From contig JBGOZF010000004.1 of the NCBI GenBank assembly GCA_041480065.1, forward strand, positions 35,702 to 99,701: a DNA stretch of 64,000 nucleotides, in the 5' to 3' direction. Source of the stretch: Fen-999 sp041480065. Its GTDB lineage: Bacteria > Pseudomonadota > Gammaproteobacteria > Burkholderiales > Rhodocyclaceae. The notes below the pieces were generated by a model. That model was not told the DNA's origin. It ran no database searches and saw nothing but the letters and a program-made list of their open reading frames with translations. The first letter of the stretch is position 1. Each line of letters begins with the position of its first letter. The translations under genes were made by a program, and so were the position numbers. Positions 17,278-26,252 of this stretch are shown piece after piece.

Positions 17278-17489
17278 AGCGCCAACGTGCTGGAATTCAG
17301 CCGGTCTGAAATTGCTGATAGGTGGGACCGATGGGCGGGGGTGGGGGGGCGGAGGCGTTGTCGACGTGAGCTGGTGCCGGCTTCAGATCTCGACCTGGCC
17401 CCTTGAACGGAATTGGCGCGATAACTGCATGCTTGTGAAGTACTTCTGCAGGAACGGCTCTGGTCCATGACTGATTGTGGGGGGTGACA

Positions 17490-18638
17490 ATGCTGCACCG
17501 TATGCTCAGCAAGTCCATAAACCTGGTTCGCCGCAAGGCCGGGTTGCTGCTCCGCAAGAAATCGCCCCTCCGAGATTTTGCTCTTAACGCGGACCGCTGG
17601 TTCGCGCAGCAGCGCTATTCGTTGGCCGAGGTGTTTCCACGCTGCATCTCGCCTCAACCTTACCTGATGATGCTGGCGATTACGGGATTCTGCAATCTGC
17701 GCTGCTTGGGCTGCCGCTACGGCCGGGACTTCATGGTGGGCCAACAACTGGAATGGGGGTTGGTTCGGTGCGCTCTGGAGGATGCCAAGGCAGCGGGTAT
17801 TGCCAAGGTTCGTCTGTATGGCGGGGAGCCCTTGCTCCATCCAGACCTACCCAGAATGGTTCGCTATTGCCGGGAGCTGGACCTCAACCCGAGCATCACT
17901 ACGAACGCCAATGGTCTCGCGCTGAAGATCGATGAGTTGTTCGAGGCCGGGCTGCGGGATATTTCAGTCGGCCTCTATGGTGTAGGTGCCGCGTACGACG
18001 AATACACACAGCGCAAGGGCAGTTTCCGTCGGATGGAAGAAGGTTTGGCCGCCGTTAGAAGCCGCTATGGTATGCAGGTGGATATGCAAATGAACTGGTT
18101 GCTGCGGCGCCAGACATGTACCCCGCAAGCCCTGCATCAGGCACTGGACTTTGCCCGCAGGTACGGCGCCACATTGCAAGTGGACTTGGTCCATTACTCT
18201 TTGCCGTACTTCACTGAGGGGCCCGACCGGATGCTGCAGTTTCGCCCGGAAGACCGCCCGGCCATCGAGTTGGTGGTGGCCGAATTGCTACGCTTGCGAG
18301 TTCAGTACCCGGAGATCATTCGACATACACCCGAGCACATGCGATCCATACCCGATTGGCTGCTGCTCGGGCCACGGATGCGGGTGCCTTGCAGTGCCTA
18401 TGAAATGATCTGGGTCGGCCCAGACGGCACGGTTCAACTCTGCTACGTCAAGTTTGGACTGGGCAATCTGCATAAAAAGGGGCTGCGGGAGATTCTGTTT
18501 TCGCCGGCACATGTGGCCGCGGCCCGGGATGCCTTTACCTTGAAATGTCCCAACTGCCATTGCAGCGCGGGCGATCGGGTGATGCGCCACGCGCTAAGCA
18601 GGCGCAAATACGGTACCTGCCAATTCGAGTCCGCTTGA
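17490..18638 (+). CDS. Radical SAM protein (SPASM-like, twitch-type)
   Basis: A 382-residue radical SAM enzyme. The cluster motif is C-N-L-R-C-L-G-C near residue 68-75 (C-x3-C-x2-C). L-Y-G-G-E-P-L-L-H-P (SAM-binding GGE) follows near 116. The C-terminal part has C-S-A-Y-E-M-I-W-V-G-P-D-G-T-V-Q-L-C-Y and C-P-N-C-H-C, cysteines suited to an auxiliary cluster as in SPASM/twitch proteins, which act on peptides or sugars. ATG 17490 follows GGGGGGTGAC. It pairs with the next glycosyltransferase (40 bp gap), and both lie between two direct repeats, suggesting a cassette inserted or exchanged as a unit. Substrate unknown. Confidence 0.8.
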   Translation: MLHRMLSKSINLVRRKAGLLLRKKSPLRDFALNADRWFAQQRYSLAEVFPRCISPQPYLMMLAITGFCNLRCLGCRYGRDFMVGQQLEWGLVRCALEDAKAAGIAKVRLYGGEPLLHPDLPRMVRYCRELDLNPSITTNANGLALKIDELFEAGLRDISVGLYGVGAAYDEYTQRKGSFRRMEEGLAAVRSRYGMQVDMQMNWLLRRQTCTPQALHQALDFARRYGATLQVDLVHYSLPYFTEGPDRMLQFRPEDRPAIELVVAELLRLRVQYPEIIRHTPEHMRSIPDWLLLGPRMRVPCSAYEMIWVGPDGTVQLCYVKFGLGNLHKKGLREILFSPAHVAAARDAFTLKCPNCHCSAGDRVMRHALSRRKYGTCQFESA

Positions 18639-18678
18639 TCTCCATACCGGCGCTGAAGACAGGCGGCGAGAGGGTAAC

Positions 18679-19788
18679 ATGGATGATTCGCGCGTCATGC
18701 ACGTCGTACGCAGTCTGGGCGTCGGTGGAGTCGAAGTCGGTGTGGTCAATATTGCAAACGGATTAGACAGGCAGGGATTTCGGCAATCTGTGACCACCCT
18801 GGAACCAGTACAGACGCTGGCTCGCCGCTTGTTACCATCGATTCCGGTGTTTGCCTGCGGCTCGGAGCCGCGCCTTCGTGGCTACGCGCCCATCGTTCGC
18901 GCCGCGTGGCGGATGCGTACCTTCCGCCCGCACATCGTGCATGCCCGAAACTGCGCCACTTGGATAGATGCGACTCTGGCCTGGCTGCTGGCCGGGAGCC
19001 CGGGGCGTCTGGTATGCAGTATCCACGGCCTGGACTGGATTGGAAGGGTGTCGCCGCGGCGAGCATTTATCTACCGGCAACTGGCTCGATTGACTTACAC
19101 CATTGCGGCGGTTTCAGCGCCCACCGCCCGGCAGTTCGCGCTTGAATCGGGGATCCCCGAGCAACGGTTTACAGTCCTTCCCAGCGGTGTCGATCTGGAC
19201 CGCTTCCACCCGGGAATTCCGGGCGAGCACGGACGTTATGCCCGGGTAGTATTGACCTGCGTGGCGCGGCTGGGACAGTTGAAAGGTCACGAAGTGCTGA
19301 TCCGTGCTTTTGAACTTGCCCTGCGGCGCTCGGCGGTGCCGTTGGACCTCCAGTTGGTAGGGGATGGGCCATTCCGTGCTTCCCTCGAAGCCCTGGTCCG
19401 GGCCTGCGGCGTCGAATCACGGGTGCATTTCTTGGGGGAAACCGTCGATGTGGCCGAATACCTGAGACGAAGCGACGTTTTCGTGCTTGCCAGCCTGCAG
19501 GAGGGTCGGCCTACGTCCATCATGGAAGCTATGGCATCGGGGTTGCCTGTGTTGGCGACCAGGGTTGGCGCTGTGGCGGATCTGGTGGAACACGGAGTCC
19601 ATGGTCTGCTGGTGGCGCCCAACGATGTCGTTGGCTTGGCTGAGGCCATGATCGAGTTAGCGCACGACGCGGAAAAACGCCAACGCTTGGGCAATAGCGC
19701 GCGCTTGCGGGCTGCCGCAAGTCTCTCTCTGGGCGGCATGGTGGACCGTTACCGCGATTTCTACCGGCGGGTAATCGCTGGGGATTGA
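18679..19788 (+). CDS. Family 4 glycosyltransferase (related to TIGR03088)
   Basis: A 369-residue GT-B glycosyltransferase beginning M-H-V-V-R-S-L-G-V-G-G-V-E-V-G-V-V-N-I after a five-residue leader, an opening shared with the exosortase-associated sugar transferase 2 family. The donor site shows V-L-P-S-G-V-D-L-D-R-F-H-P near 172, L-V-G-D-G-P and S-L-Q-E-G-R-P-T-S-I-M-E-A-M-A-S-G-L-P near 270-290 with the E-x7-E arrangement. GAGAGGG lies 5 bp ahead of ATG. It is probably cotranscribed with the radical SAM gene upstream. Its base composition does not stand out by eye. Confidence 0.87.
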   Translation: MDDSRVMHVVRSLGVGGVEVGVVNIANGLDRQGFRQSVTTLEPVQTLARRLLPSIPVFACGSEPRLRGYAPIVRAAWRMRTFRPHIVHARNCATWIDATLAWLLAGSPGRLVCSIHGLDWIGRVSPRRAFIYRQLARLTYTIAAVSAPTARQFALESGIPEQRFTVLPSGVDLDRFHPGIPGEHGRYARVVLTCVARLGQLKGHEVLIRAFELALRRSAVPLDLQLVGDGPFRASLEALVRACGVESRVHFLGETVDVAEYLRRSDVFVLASLQEGRPTSIMEAMASGLPVLATRVGAVADLVEHGVHGLLVAPNDVVGLAEAMIELAHDAEKRQRLGNSARLRAAASLSLGGMVDRYRDFYRRVIAGD

Positions 19789-20169
19789 GTTGACTCTGTA
19801 TTGGACATTACGGAACCAGCGCTGCATTCCCGGCCGGAATACGGTATCGTCATGAATTGGTCCTATAATGGTTCACGTGGACGAGCAATCTTGGGGAACT
19901 GCGCTCAATCACGAAGTTGCGTCGATGCAGCACTTTCAGAGATGTTCGATAGTGCAAGCCGGCGGATCCGGTGAGTAACTCCCAGTCACCAGATTTGCCT
20001 GATCAGAAAGGAAGCTCCGCTGAGTTCTCCGAGAAGCCTGCAATCAGGGGCATGGCGGGAGTCACGCCCCGATTCTGGAATCGTAGGCCAGGAGCGGCAT
20101 TCCGATAGCTTGGCTGAAGCATCTTGATAATCAGGCAGATTTGAGTGGCAGGAAGCAAAGGGACACTTC
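19789..20169. other. Intergenic region, 380 bp, no gene
   Basis: No reading frame here has coding character. A perfect 6 bp palindrome with a 2 bp loop (CGATTC TG GAATCG, 20070-20083) is present but lacks a T-tract. The right end carries AAAGGGA, the ribosome-binding site of the methyltransferase. It is unusually long for this otherwise tight locus, in keeping with rearrangement around the direct repeats. Confidence 0.4.
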
Positions 20170-20225
20170 ATGAATCTATGTACTCTTGCATGCTTTGCAA
20201 CGAGTCGCAAACTGATGCGCCCTCC
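20169..20225 (+). repeat. Direct repeat copy B: 5' end of the intact methyltransferase gene
   Basis: The partner of the repeat at 17221-17277, same orientation, 2,948 bp apart. It covers the start codon and the first 18 codons of the intact methyltransferase. Copy A kept this part and lost the rest. Confidence 0.7.
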
Positions 20226-21054
20226 TGCCGAGCGCCAAATCGACTACGGTGTATATGACGATTGGCGTAGTAGTTCACTTTCACGAAGTTGGGCCGCATT
20301 TTCCGATTCATACGTCGATGACAAAGATGTACTCGACTTCGGATGTGGCGATGGGCAACTGAGCCTGTTTCTCGCCAAGGAAAAGCGACCGCGGCGGATT
20401 GTAGGTGTCGATATCAACGCGTCAAGCATCGACCGCGCCAAAAGCAACTTGGCAAACACCTCCGTTGCAGCAGGGGTGAAGGTCGAATTCGTTCTTGGCG
20501 CAACTGAAAGGCTCCCCGTAGCGGACAAGTCATTTGACACCGTACTTGCATTCGATTGTCTCGAGCACGTGATGTCTCCCGGCCCCATCCTGCGCGATTG
20601 GTACCGTGTACTCCGACCAGGCGGGCGCTGTCTGATCGAGTGGTTCCCGTTCAAGGGGCCGTGGGGGCCCCACATGGAAGCGCTCATTCCAATCCCTTGG
20701 GCTCATGTCATATTTGGGGAACGGGCCATGTTTCGTGCGGCCGAGATGATCTATGACCTGCCGGACTTTCATCCGCGACATTGGGACTTGGATGAGCACG
20801 GAAACAAGAGGCCCAACAAGTGGCGTGCCTGGTCGTCGTTCAAAGAACAAGGCTACATCAACGAGTTAGATATCCGTGCATTCAAGAGTCTGGCTCGCGA
20901 TGCCGGCTTCCAGGTGGCTCGCCTGGAATCTCACAGTTTTGGTGGGGCACCCATTCGACGGGCGCTAGGCCGAATACTGATGGCCATGCCAATAGTGGGC
21001 GAGTATTTCGTATCGTTTGCCATTATTGAGTTGGAACGCCCCAAGCAATCCTGA
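20170..21054 (+). CDS. Class I SAM-dependent methyltransferase
   Basis: A 294-residue methyltransferase of the Methyltransf_11 type. SAM-binding motif I is V-L-D-F-G-C-G-D-G-Q-L near 56; V-G-V-D-I-N-A-S-S supplies the acidic ribose contact; motif IV is V-L-A-F-D-C-L-E-H-V near 122, and V-L-R-P-G-G-R-C-L-I follows. A hydrophobic C-terminal segment (M-A-M-P-I-V-G-E-Y-F-V-S-F-A) is seen. ATG 20170 has AAAGGGA upstream; a second ATG at 20215 would remove the repeat-encoded N-terminus. It converges with the Kelch gene 13 bp away. A truncated duplicate start lies at 17221. Acceptor unknown. Confidence 0.8.
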   Translation: MNLCTLACFATSRKLMRPPAERQIDYGVYDDWRSSSLSRSWAAFSDSYVDDKDVLDFGCGDGQLSLFLAKEKRPRRIVGVDINASSIDRAKSNLANTSVAAGVKVEFVLGATERLPVADKSFDTVLAFDCLEHVMSPGPILRDWYRVLRPGGRCLIEWFPFKGPWGPHMEALIPIPWAHVIFGERAMFRAAEMIYDLPDFHPRHWDLDEHGNKRPNKWRAWSSFKEQGYINELDIRAFKSLARDAGFQVARLESHSFGGAPIRRALGRILMAMPIVGEYFVSFAIIELERPKQS

Positions 21055-21067
21055 TGACTGCCGCATC

Positions 21068-22399
21068 CTATTCCAGCGCGAAGAACCAGACTGGGTCGGA
21101 CCGACTGTTCAGCATCATGAAGCCGTTTAGCCTGGACGAATAGGCAAACCTCCCATACGTACCTTGGGCCGTCGCCGCCGGTGGTGTTCCGCCCGCTACT
21201 GTCAAGGCTTCCCATTTCCATGGATCGGTCAGAAGATTCCTTCCGGGCGTCAGCGTATAGAGCGTCGCCGTCGTTCCGGCATGCCCCGGCCAACAGACTA
21301 CGCAACCGAGAGTCGGGCACCAGTCCCAGCCGTATTCGCCGAATTGCGCGTTAACAGGCGTTGCTCCCGAACCGGTTGTCGAAATGACGGTTCTTGCGCC
21401 TGTGGCGCAATTCCAGACAGCCATCTCGGTGAGGTTGATCTCGAGAACCTTGTCTTGCCCGGGAAGGTTGATCAGTTTCAGGGATCCGCCGTGATAGACA
21501 TGCGAACTCGTCAGTTGAGACCATTGCCATGTCTTCAGATCGACTCGGCAGAGCGTTGCACCGCCGTGACCGAGCCAATATGCACAGTGGCGTGCCGGGT
21601 CGTAACAGGCGGCAGCCCCATCCGTCAAACCTGGCCAGTGGATATCAGTTGGGGTAACCTTGAATTGCCATTCGTTCGCCGCTTCGTCGTACCGCCAAGT
21701 CCATTTCGAGCTGTCCGTAACATCTACAAACGTGCCACCGAGTTTGACCATTACCGGACCGACACCAGGGGCATAAATCGCCTTGTTGTAGCTGTGTGTT
21801 GCTCGCGGCCGGCCGTCGGCATATACGCCTGACGCTTCCTTGTGGTCGTCGAGCAAGTAGCTCTTGCCTAATCGTGTGGCGCCGGATGGAATTCCCTCCG
21901 CATCGATATATTGCTTGGAGCCGGACGGTGGTTTTGGCATGGTCCAGGTCGGATAATCGTCATACAGGCATATCTTGTACGACTCGTTGCCGCCGTAGTC
22001 GCCATGGCCGCCACCCAGCGGAAGCCAGAAGTTTCCGCCATCCTCGTCCCAGACGGCGCCGCACCAAGGAGCAATGACCGCCTGGTCACTCGTAACTCCG
22101 CCATGTTCCCGACGTTGCCACACGGGCGCATCGGGATAATCGAGGTTGTATGCCGGCGAATGCGCTGGATTGATCGCGGCAAGGGTGCTGTTGCCGATTG
22201 GTGCCCACGTTTGTGCCGCCATCGCCCGTCGCCAGCGCGGCCATTCCGGGCGCGCACCCTTCGGTCCCACGCGCGATCCCAGACCGTGTTCATCGGCAGC
22301 CCCTGGTGGTATCGAGCGGGTATGCGTCTGCGCGCTAACCGTGGCGTGCGTCACCATCGCCGCAGCAGCGCTCAGCCAAGTCCGCCGCGACATGGTCAT
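21068..22399 (-). CDS. Exported Kelch-like / galactose-oxidase-type beta-propeller protein
   Basis: A 443-residue secreted protein. The N-terminus M-S-R-R-T-W-L-S-A-A-A-A-M has a twin-arginine-like pair and a hydrophobic stretch to about residue 23. Repeated blades include L-G-G-G-H-G-D-Y-G-G-N near 125, Y-D-P-A-R-H-C-A-Y-W-L-G-H-G-G and the final F-A-Y-S-S-R-L-N-G-F with D-P-V-W-F-F-A-L. This is the blade pattern of Kelch/galactose-oxidase central domains, but no Cys-Tyr cofactor pair can be assigned. A decayed paralogue fragment is at 16789-17055. It may bind or modify the exopolysaccharide outside the cell; no specific function is claimed. Confidence 0.65.
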   Translation of the reverse strand: MTMSRRTWLSAAAAMVTHATVSAQTHTRSIPPGAADEHGLGSRVGPKGARPEWPRWRRAMAAQTWAPIGNSTLAAINPAHSPAYNLDYPDAPVWQRREHGGVTSDQAVIAPWCGAVWDEDGGNFWLPLGGGHGDYGGNESYKICLYDDYPTWTMPKPPSGSKQYIDAEGIPSGATRLGKSYLLDDHKEASGVYADGRPRATHSYNKAIYAPGVGPVMVKLGGTFVDVTDSSKWTWRYDEAANEWQFKVTPTDIHWPGLTDGAAACYDPARHCAYWLGHGGATLCRVDLKTWQWSQLTSSHVYHGGSLKLINLPGQDKVLEINLTEMAVWNCATGARTVISTTGSGATPVNAQFGEYGWDWCPTLGCVVCWPGHAGTTATLYTLTPGRNLLTDPWKWEALTVAGGTPPAATAQGTYGRFAYSSRLNGFMMLNSRSDPVWFFALE

Positions 22400-22529
22400 G
22401 CGCTACGCCTCGCCGATCGATGGTGCCAAAGGTGGTGGTCCGTCTTTTCGCGTTGCACGGCGGTCAAAGTTTTCCATTCTGTCATGTCAGACGATATTGC
22501 GCTTCAGCGTGGGCTCGGTGATGGCTGAT

Positions 22530-24680
22530 TCAAGGCACCGTGATCGTAACCGCTTGGTTGGTCGATCCGCCTGCCCCGGTTGCGTGCACGCTAAGGTTTA
22601 CCGTGCGCGAGTATGTCGACGTCAGGGTGGCTGTGAAGGATGACCCGGATGCGGTAAATGGGACAGGCACACCATCGGCCAGGACTTGGGTAACAACGCC
22701 ATTCTCTACGACCCCGGATATCTGCCGTTGGAAGCTGATGGCTGGCAACGCCATCGATGTGCTCACGGTGATTACCATGCTCGTGATCGCGGATGCGCCC
22801 AGGTTATCCTGCACGGTAAGGGTTACCGTGTAACTTCCACTGCTGGTGAACTGGTGCGCTACGGTGCTTCCGGTGGCAACTGCGCCGTCGCCGAAACTCC
22901 AACTGTAACTGGCGATGACTCCGTCCGGATCGGAACTTCCCGCGGCATTAAACGCAAATATAGTGCTCGTGGTGCCCGAGGTTGGAGTTGCCGTGGCGAC
23001 GGCTATCGGTGGTAGATTCGACGACCCTCCTCCTCCGCCAGCCCCGCTCGTATCAGCACGGTACCAGGCCGTTGCCGAACCGCCTGAGTTGTCGGTAACA
23101 GTCAGGCTGACCGGGTAGACACCGGCATTCGAATACGTATGGCTGGTCGCGAGCTCCGAGCCGGTATTCCCGTCGCCAAAGTTCCAGAGGTATGACACCA
23201 ACGTTCCGTAGCGGTCGAAACTTCGCGCGGCGCTGAACGAGAAAGCATTGGAACCGTCCAACAGAGTTGCGTCGATCACTGGCACCGGCAGCGAATTTGC
23301 CTGCGGATCCGTGATTTCCAGTGTCCACACTTCGGCCGACCCCGTTGGCGTGTTGCCGCCATACAGCACGGCCTTGCCTTCGATCTGGTCGAACGCCATC
23401 ATGTGCAGGTAGCGCGCTGCTGGCGTGTTGGTGGTGGGAATCTGGGCCCACGTATTGGTGCTGTACCGATAGACCCAAAGATCATTTAGCAGGTTGGCGC
23501 TGGTCGGAAATTGATTGAAGATATCAACCGTGGCGCCGCCGAAGAGCACTATCAGTCCGCTGTTGCGATCGTAATAGAGGGTGCTGTCAATTCGTGCAGG
23601 GGGACTCACGGCCGGAGACATCTTTGTCCAGGTATTCGTGGACAACTTGTAGGTCCAGGTGTCTCCGCTTGGTTTTCCGTACTGGGGGCAGCGGCTGTCG
23701 GCACAGCGGCCGCCAAAAAGGATGAAGACGTCGTTGCTCTCATCGTACGCGAACGAGTTGCTGAGCTCCTGGAGTTTCAGGGGAAATCCCGTCGCACTGT
23801 CGAGGGTCTTTTGGCTCCAGGTTTTCGTGGCGAGGTTAAGCACCCAGGTGTCGTTGGAGCCATTGCCGTTCTTGCTACCACCAAAGAAGACAATGGCGTT
23901 GTCCTTGCGCGAGTAGGCAAAGCCGGGGGTATTTCGGCCCGGCGGGTTGACGACCGGAGAGGGACGGATCGCTCCCCAATAGGGGCCCTCCATGCTTCGC
24001 CATTGGCGGGTCGTCGGCGAGTAGTACCAAGTCTGGCCATCCGTGAAGAAGCGGATCGTGTAGTTGCTTCCGGCGCCGAGTCCGGAAATGGCGGTGGCCA
24101 GGGTCAATGTCTTCGTGCCGGCGTCGTAGCCTGTAACGTAGGACGTTTTGCTTCCTGCCGTGACCAGCCAATCCTTGTAGAAATTGGTTTCCGATGCGGT
24201 CAGACCGGGATCCACGATCCTGGTTGTGGTTGTTCCGCTGCCTGCCGTTCTGACCGGCAGGACTTCACGATGGGAACCGCCGCACTTGTAGCCACCACCG
24301 GCGACAGCCCAATACAGGTGATTGAACGGATCGTATTCCGTTGAATGGCCATCGCGACCGTCTGGGCCGCCATTGGGCCCTAGGTATCCCGGGCAGTCGA
24401 GCGTTGGGACTTCGATGCCGGTCCAAATGTCGTTGTGCGTGTCATATTGCCAGATGTCGCTCTTGAATCCGGCGCCGGCGGAGCCTCCATAAAGCGCTAT
24501 GCGCTGGCTGCGTGTGTCGTAGAACAGTCTGCTCCAGCCGCGTGGTCCGGGGCCATCCGGGAACCACTGGACGGACTGCTTCTGGGTCCAGGTAGCTGAA
24601 ATGTCCTCGCCGTGTGCTGTCGGTGTCAGAACGCACAAAATGAAAACGAGAAACCCAAACGAACGCAACCGAATAGTCAT
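22530..24680 (-). CDS. Secreted Kelch-repeat protein with two C-terminal PKD domains
   Basis: A 716-residue exported protein. ATG 24680 is chosen because GGGAGGT stands 7 bp upstream and it opens a signal peptide (F-G-F-L-V-F-I-L-C-V-L-T-P-T-A-H-G). Residues about 30-460 hold Kelch blades: I-A-L-Y-G-G-S-A-G, I-V-F-F-G-G-S, F-I-L-F-G-G-R, I-V-L-F-G-G-A, A-V-L-Y-G-G-N, each followed by D-x-W-x-Y/L. Two PKD domains follow, each with Y-x-W-x-F-G-D-G and H-x-Y/F-x-x-x-G-x-Y-x-V-x-L-T-V. The end has a further beta-rich segment and no PEP-CTERM sorting tail. Such proteins are usually extracellular glycan-binding scaffolds; that role here is inference. Confidence 0.82.
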   Translation of the reverse strand: MTIRLRSFGFLVFILCVLTPTAHGEDISATWTQKQSVQWFPDGPGPRGWSRLFYDTRSQRIALYGGSAGAGFKSDIWQYDTHNDIWTGIEVPTLDCPGYLGPNGGPDGRDGHSTEYDPFNHLYWAVAGGGYKCGGSHREVLPVRTAGSGTTTTRIVDPGLTASETNFYKDWLVTAGSKTSYVTGYDAGTKTLTLATAISGLGAGSNYTIRFFTDGQTWYYSPTTRQWRSMEGPYWGAIRPSPVVNPPGRNTPGFAYSRKDNAIVFFGGSKNGNGSNDTWVLNLATKTWSQKTLDSATGFPLKLQELSNSFAYDESNDVFILFGGRCADSRCPQYGKPSGDTWTYKLSTNTWTKMSPAVSPPARIDSTLYYDRNSGLIVLFGGATVDIFNQFPTSANLLNDLWVYRYSTNTWAQIPTTNTPAARYLHMMAFDQIEGKAVLYGGNTPTGSAEVWTLEITDPQANSLPVPVIDATLLDGSNAFSFSAARSFDRYGTLVSYLWNFGDGNTGSELATSHTYSNAGVYPVSLTVTDNSGGSATAWYRADTSGAGGGGGSSNLPPIAVATATPTSGTTSTIFAFNAAGSSDPDGVIASYSWSFGDGAVATGSTVAHQFTSSGSYTVTLTVQDNLGASAITSMVITVSTSMALPAISFQRQISGVVENGVVTQVLADGVPVPFTASGSSFTATLTSTYSRTVNLSVHATGAGGSTNQAVTITVP

Positions 24681-24757
24681 GTCTAGACCTCCCTGACGCG
24701 ATGTGACACTCGTCATTTTCTCTTATGACTATAGTACATGCCGCTTGAGACGGAAAT

Positions 24758-26209
24758 CTAGGTGCCGCGGTTGCGTCGCATCAGTCCGCCCGCGAAGCGT
24801 GAGATTTCGTCCCAGAAGGGATGGCGGAAGACGCGCAGACCGGCAAGCCAGGTGATTCCCGTTGCGAGACTGCCGCCCAGAAAGAACGGAAGGTAATTTG
24901 TTTCGCTCTGCTCGACGACCAGCGAAAGGAGCGCGATGGGTGTGATCGAAATCACCGCGACAAGGGCGCTCGGGGTACAAGCTCGAACCAGGTTGAGAAA
25001 GCGAAGGCCAATGATTTCGTGCAGGAAGCGTTGCCCGATCGCGGCACCGATCGATGCGCTGACAACCAGGCCCCAGCAGGCCCCGGGCAAGCCAAACGGA
25101 ATGACCAGAAACAAGCTGGAAACGCGCATCGCCTGGATAAGGAATTGAAGGCGGTTGCTTTGGTCGATGCGGCCTTCCGCAATCAGCACTTCTGTACCAA
25201 GGTAGTAGGGTAATTCGAGAATCGCGACCAGACAAAGGATTTGTGCCAAGGGCACCGATGTCATCCACTGCGGGCCGTATAGGAGGCGGATGATCGAATA
25301 TGCTGCAACGCCAATGTAAAGGAAGAATGGCCAGCCGATGCCGGTAAGCATGCCAATGGCCTTGAGATAGCCGTCGCGGGTCGGTTCACCCGCGCGGGCT
25401 GCTTGCGAGAAATAGGGCAGGCAGACAGGCGTGACTGCACGCAACACGGTGCGGTTGAACAACTCCATCAGGCCGTTGGCACGACTGAAGAAGGCCACCG
25501 AGGCCATGTCCAATACCCGGCCGATGATGGCCTCAGGCGCGTTCTTGCCGATTTGCCCAAACAGGTAGATGCCACTAGCATGCTTGCCGAAGCGTATTAC
25601 CTCGCCGAGGCCGGCCAAACCGGGCCAGCGCGGGAAGTCCTTTGGTCGAAAGAAGATCGAGACCGTGACGGTAACCGCCACACCGGTGAGTGAAGACCAA
25701 GCCAGGCTTAGATAACCGAGACCGGAAAGCGCCGCAAGCGTGGCCACCGAGAACGAGCTGATATTGGCACACAGCCCGGCAATGAAGATCGGGCGGTAGT
25801 TCAGCTCGCGACGAAAATAGGCCATCGTCACTGCGCCAAAGGGTATCAGCAGAAAGTTCATGCATTGGATTCGCATGACCTCCGCGACGCCAGGTTGCCG
25901 ATAGAACTCCCCTACGGCCCCACTCGAACCGAGCAGCAATAGCCCCATCAACCAGGAGACGCCAAGATTTGCCGCGAACGCGGCTCGAATCTTCTCTTGC
26001 GTCAGGTTCTTCTCCTGAATAAGGTACTCGGCGACCCCGAAATCGCGGAAGGTGCTGGCGAGCGCGGAGAGCACGGCTGCGACCGAGTAGATGCCGATTT
26101 CCGTTGGCGTCAATAGCCGGGCGATGATCAGTGATGCCGCAAGCTGCAGCAGCATGCCGAGATAATTGTCGGCCAGCGAGAAGAGGAGCGAGCGCCGAAC
26201 CGAACCCAT
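24758..26209 (-). CDS. Lipopolysaccharide/exopolysaccharide flippase (Wzx-like, MOP superfamily)
   Basis: A 483-residue polytopic membrane protein with about twelve to fourteen hydrophobic segments. The N-terminal region (L-L-F-S-L-A-D-N-Y-L-G-M-L-L-Q-L, then L-T-P-T-E-I-G-I-Y-S-V-A) is the classic start of polysaccharide-export MOP transporters, which flip undecaprenyl-linked repeat units to the periplasm. It is the first flippase candidate in the window and pairs with the Wzy-like polymerase proteins at 8469 and 38566. It lies at the downstream end of the minus-strand gene block, 42 bp from the TPR gene upstream. Confidence 0.85.
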   Translation of the reverse strand: MGSVRRSLLFSLADNYLGMLLQLAASLIIARLLTPTEIGIYSVAAVLSALASTFRDFGVAEYLIQEKNLTQEKIRAAFAANLGVSWLMGLLLLGSSGAVGEFYRQPGVAEVMRIQCMNFLLIPFGAVTMAYFRRELNYRPIFIAGLCANISSFSVATLAALSGLGYLSLAWSSLTGVAVTVTVSIFFRPKDFPRWPGLAGLGEVIRFGKHASGIYLFGQIGKNAPEAIIGRVLDMASVAFFSRANGLMELFNRTVLRAVTPVCLPYFSQAARAGEPTRDGYLKAIGMLTGIGWPFFLYIGVAAYSIIRLLYGPQWMTSVPLAQILCLVAILELPYYLGTEVLIAEGRIDQSNRLQFLIQAMRVSSLFLVIPFGLPGACWGLVVSASIGAAIGQRFLHEIIGLRFLNLVRACTPSALVAVISITPIALLSLVVEQSETNYLPFFLGGSLATGITWLAGLRVFRHPFWDEISRFAGGLMRRNRGT

Positions 26210-26252
26210 CAGCGCAATGGGCAGTCGGTGTACCGACTGGGCAACCCGTGCT

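Noticed and set aside
17159..17470. 103-codon plus-strand frame as a small gene before the radical SAM gene
   Set aside because: Contains the truncated methyltransferase start (repeat copy A) followed by Gly/Trp-rich noise; treated as relic.
22530..24680. PEP-CTERM sorting signal on the Kelch-PKD protein
   Set aside because: The C-terminus is a beta-strand ending in T-V-P with no PEP motif, membrane helix or basic tail.
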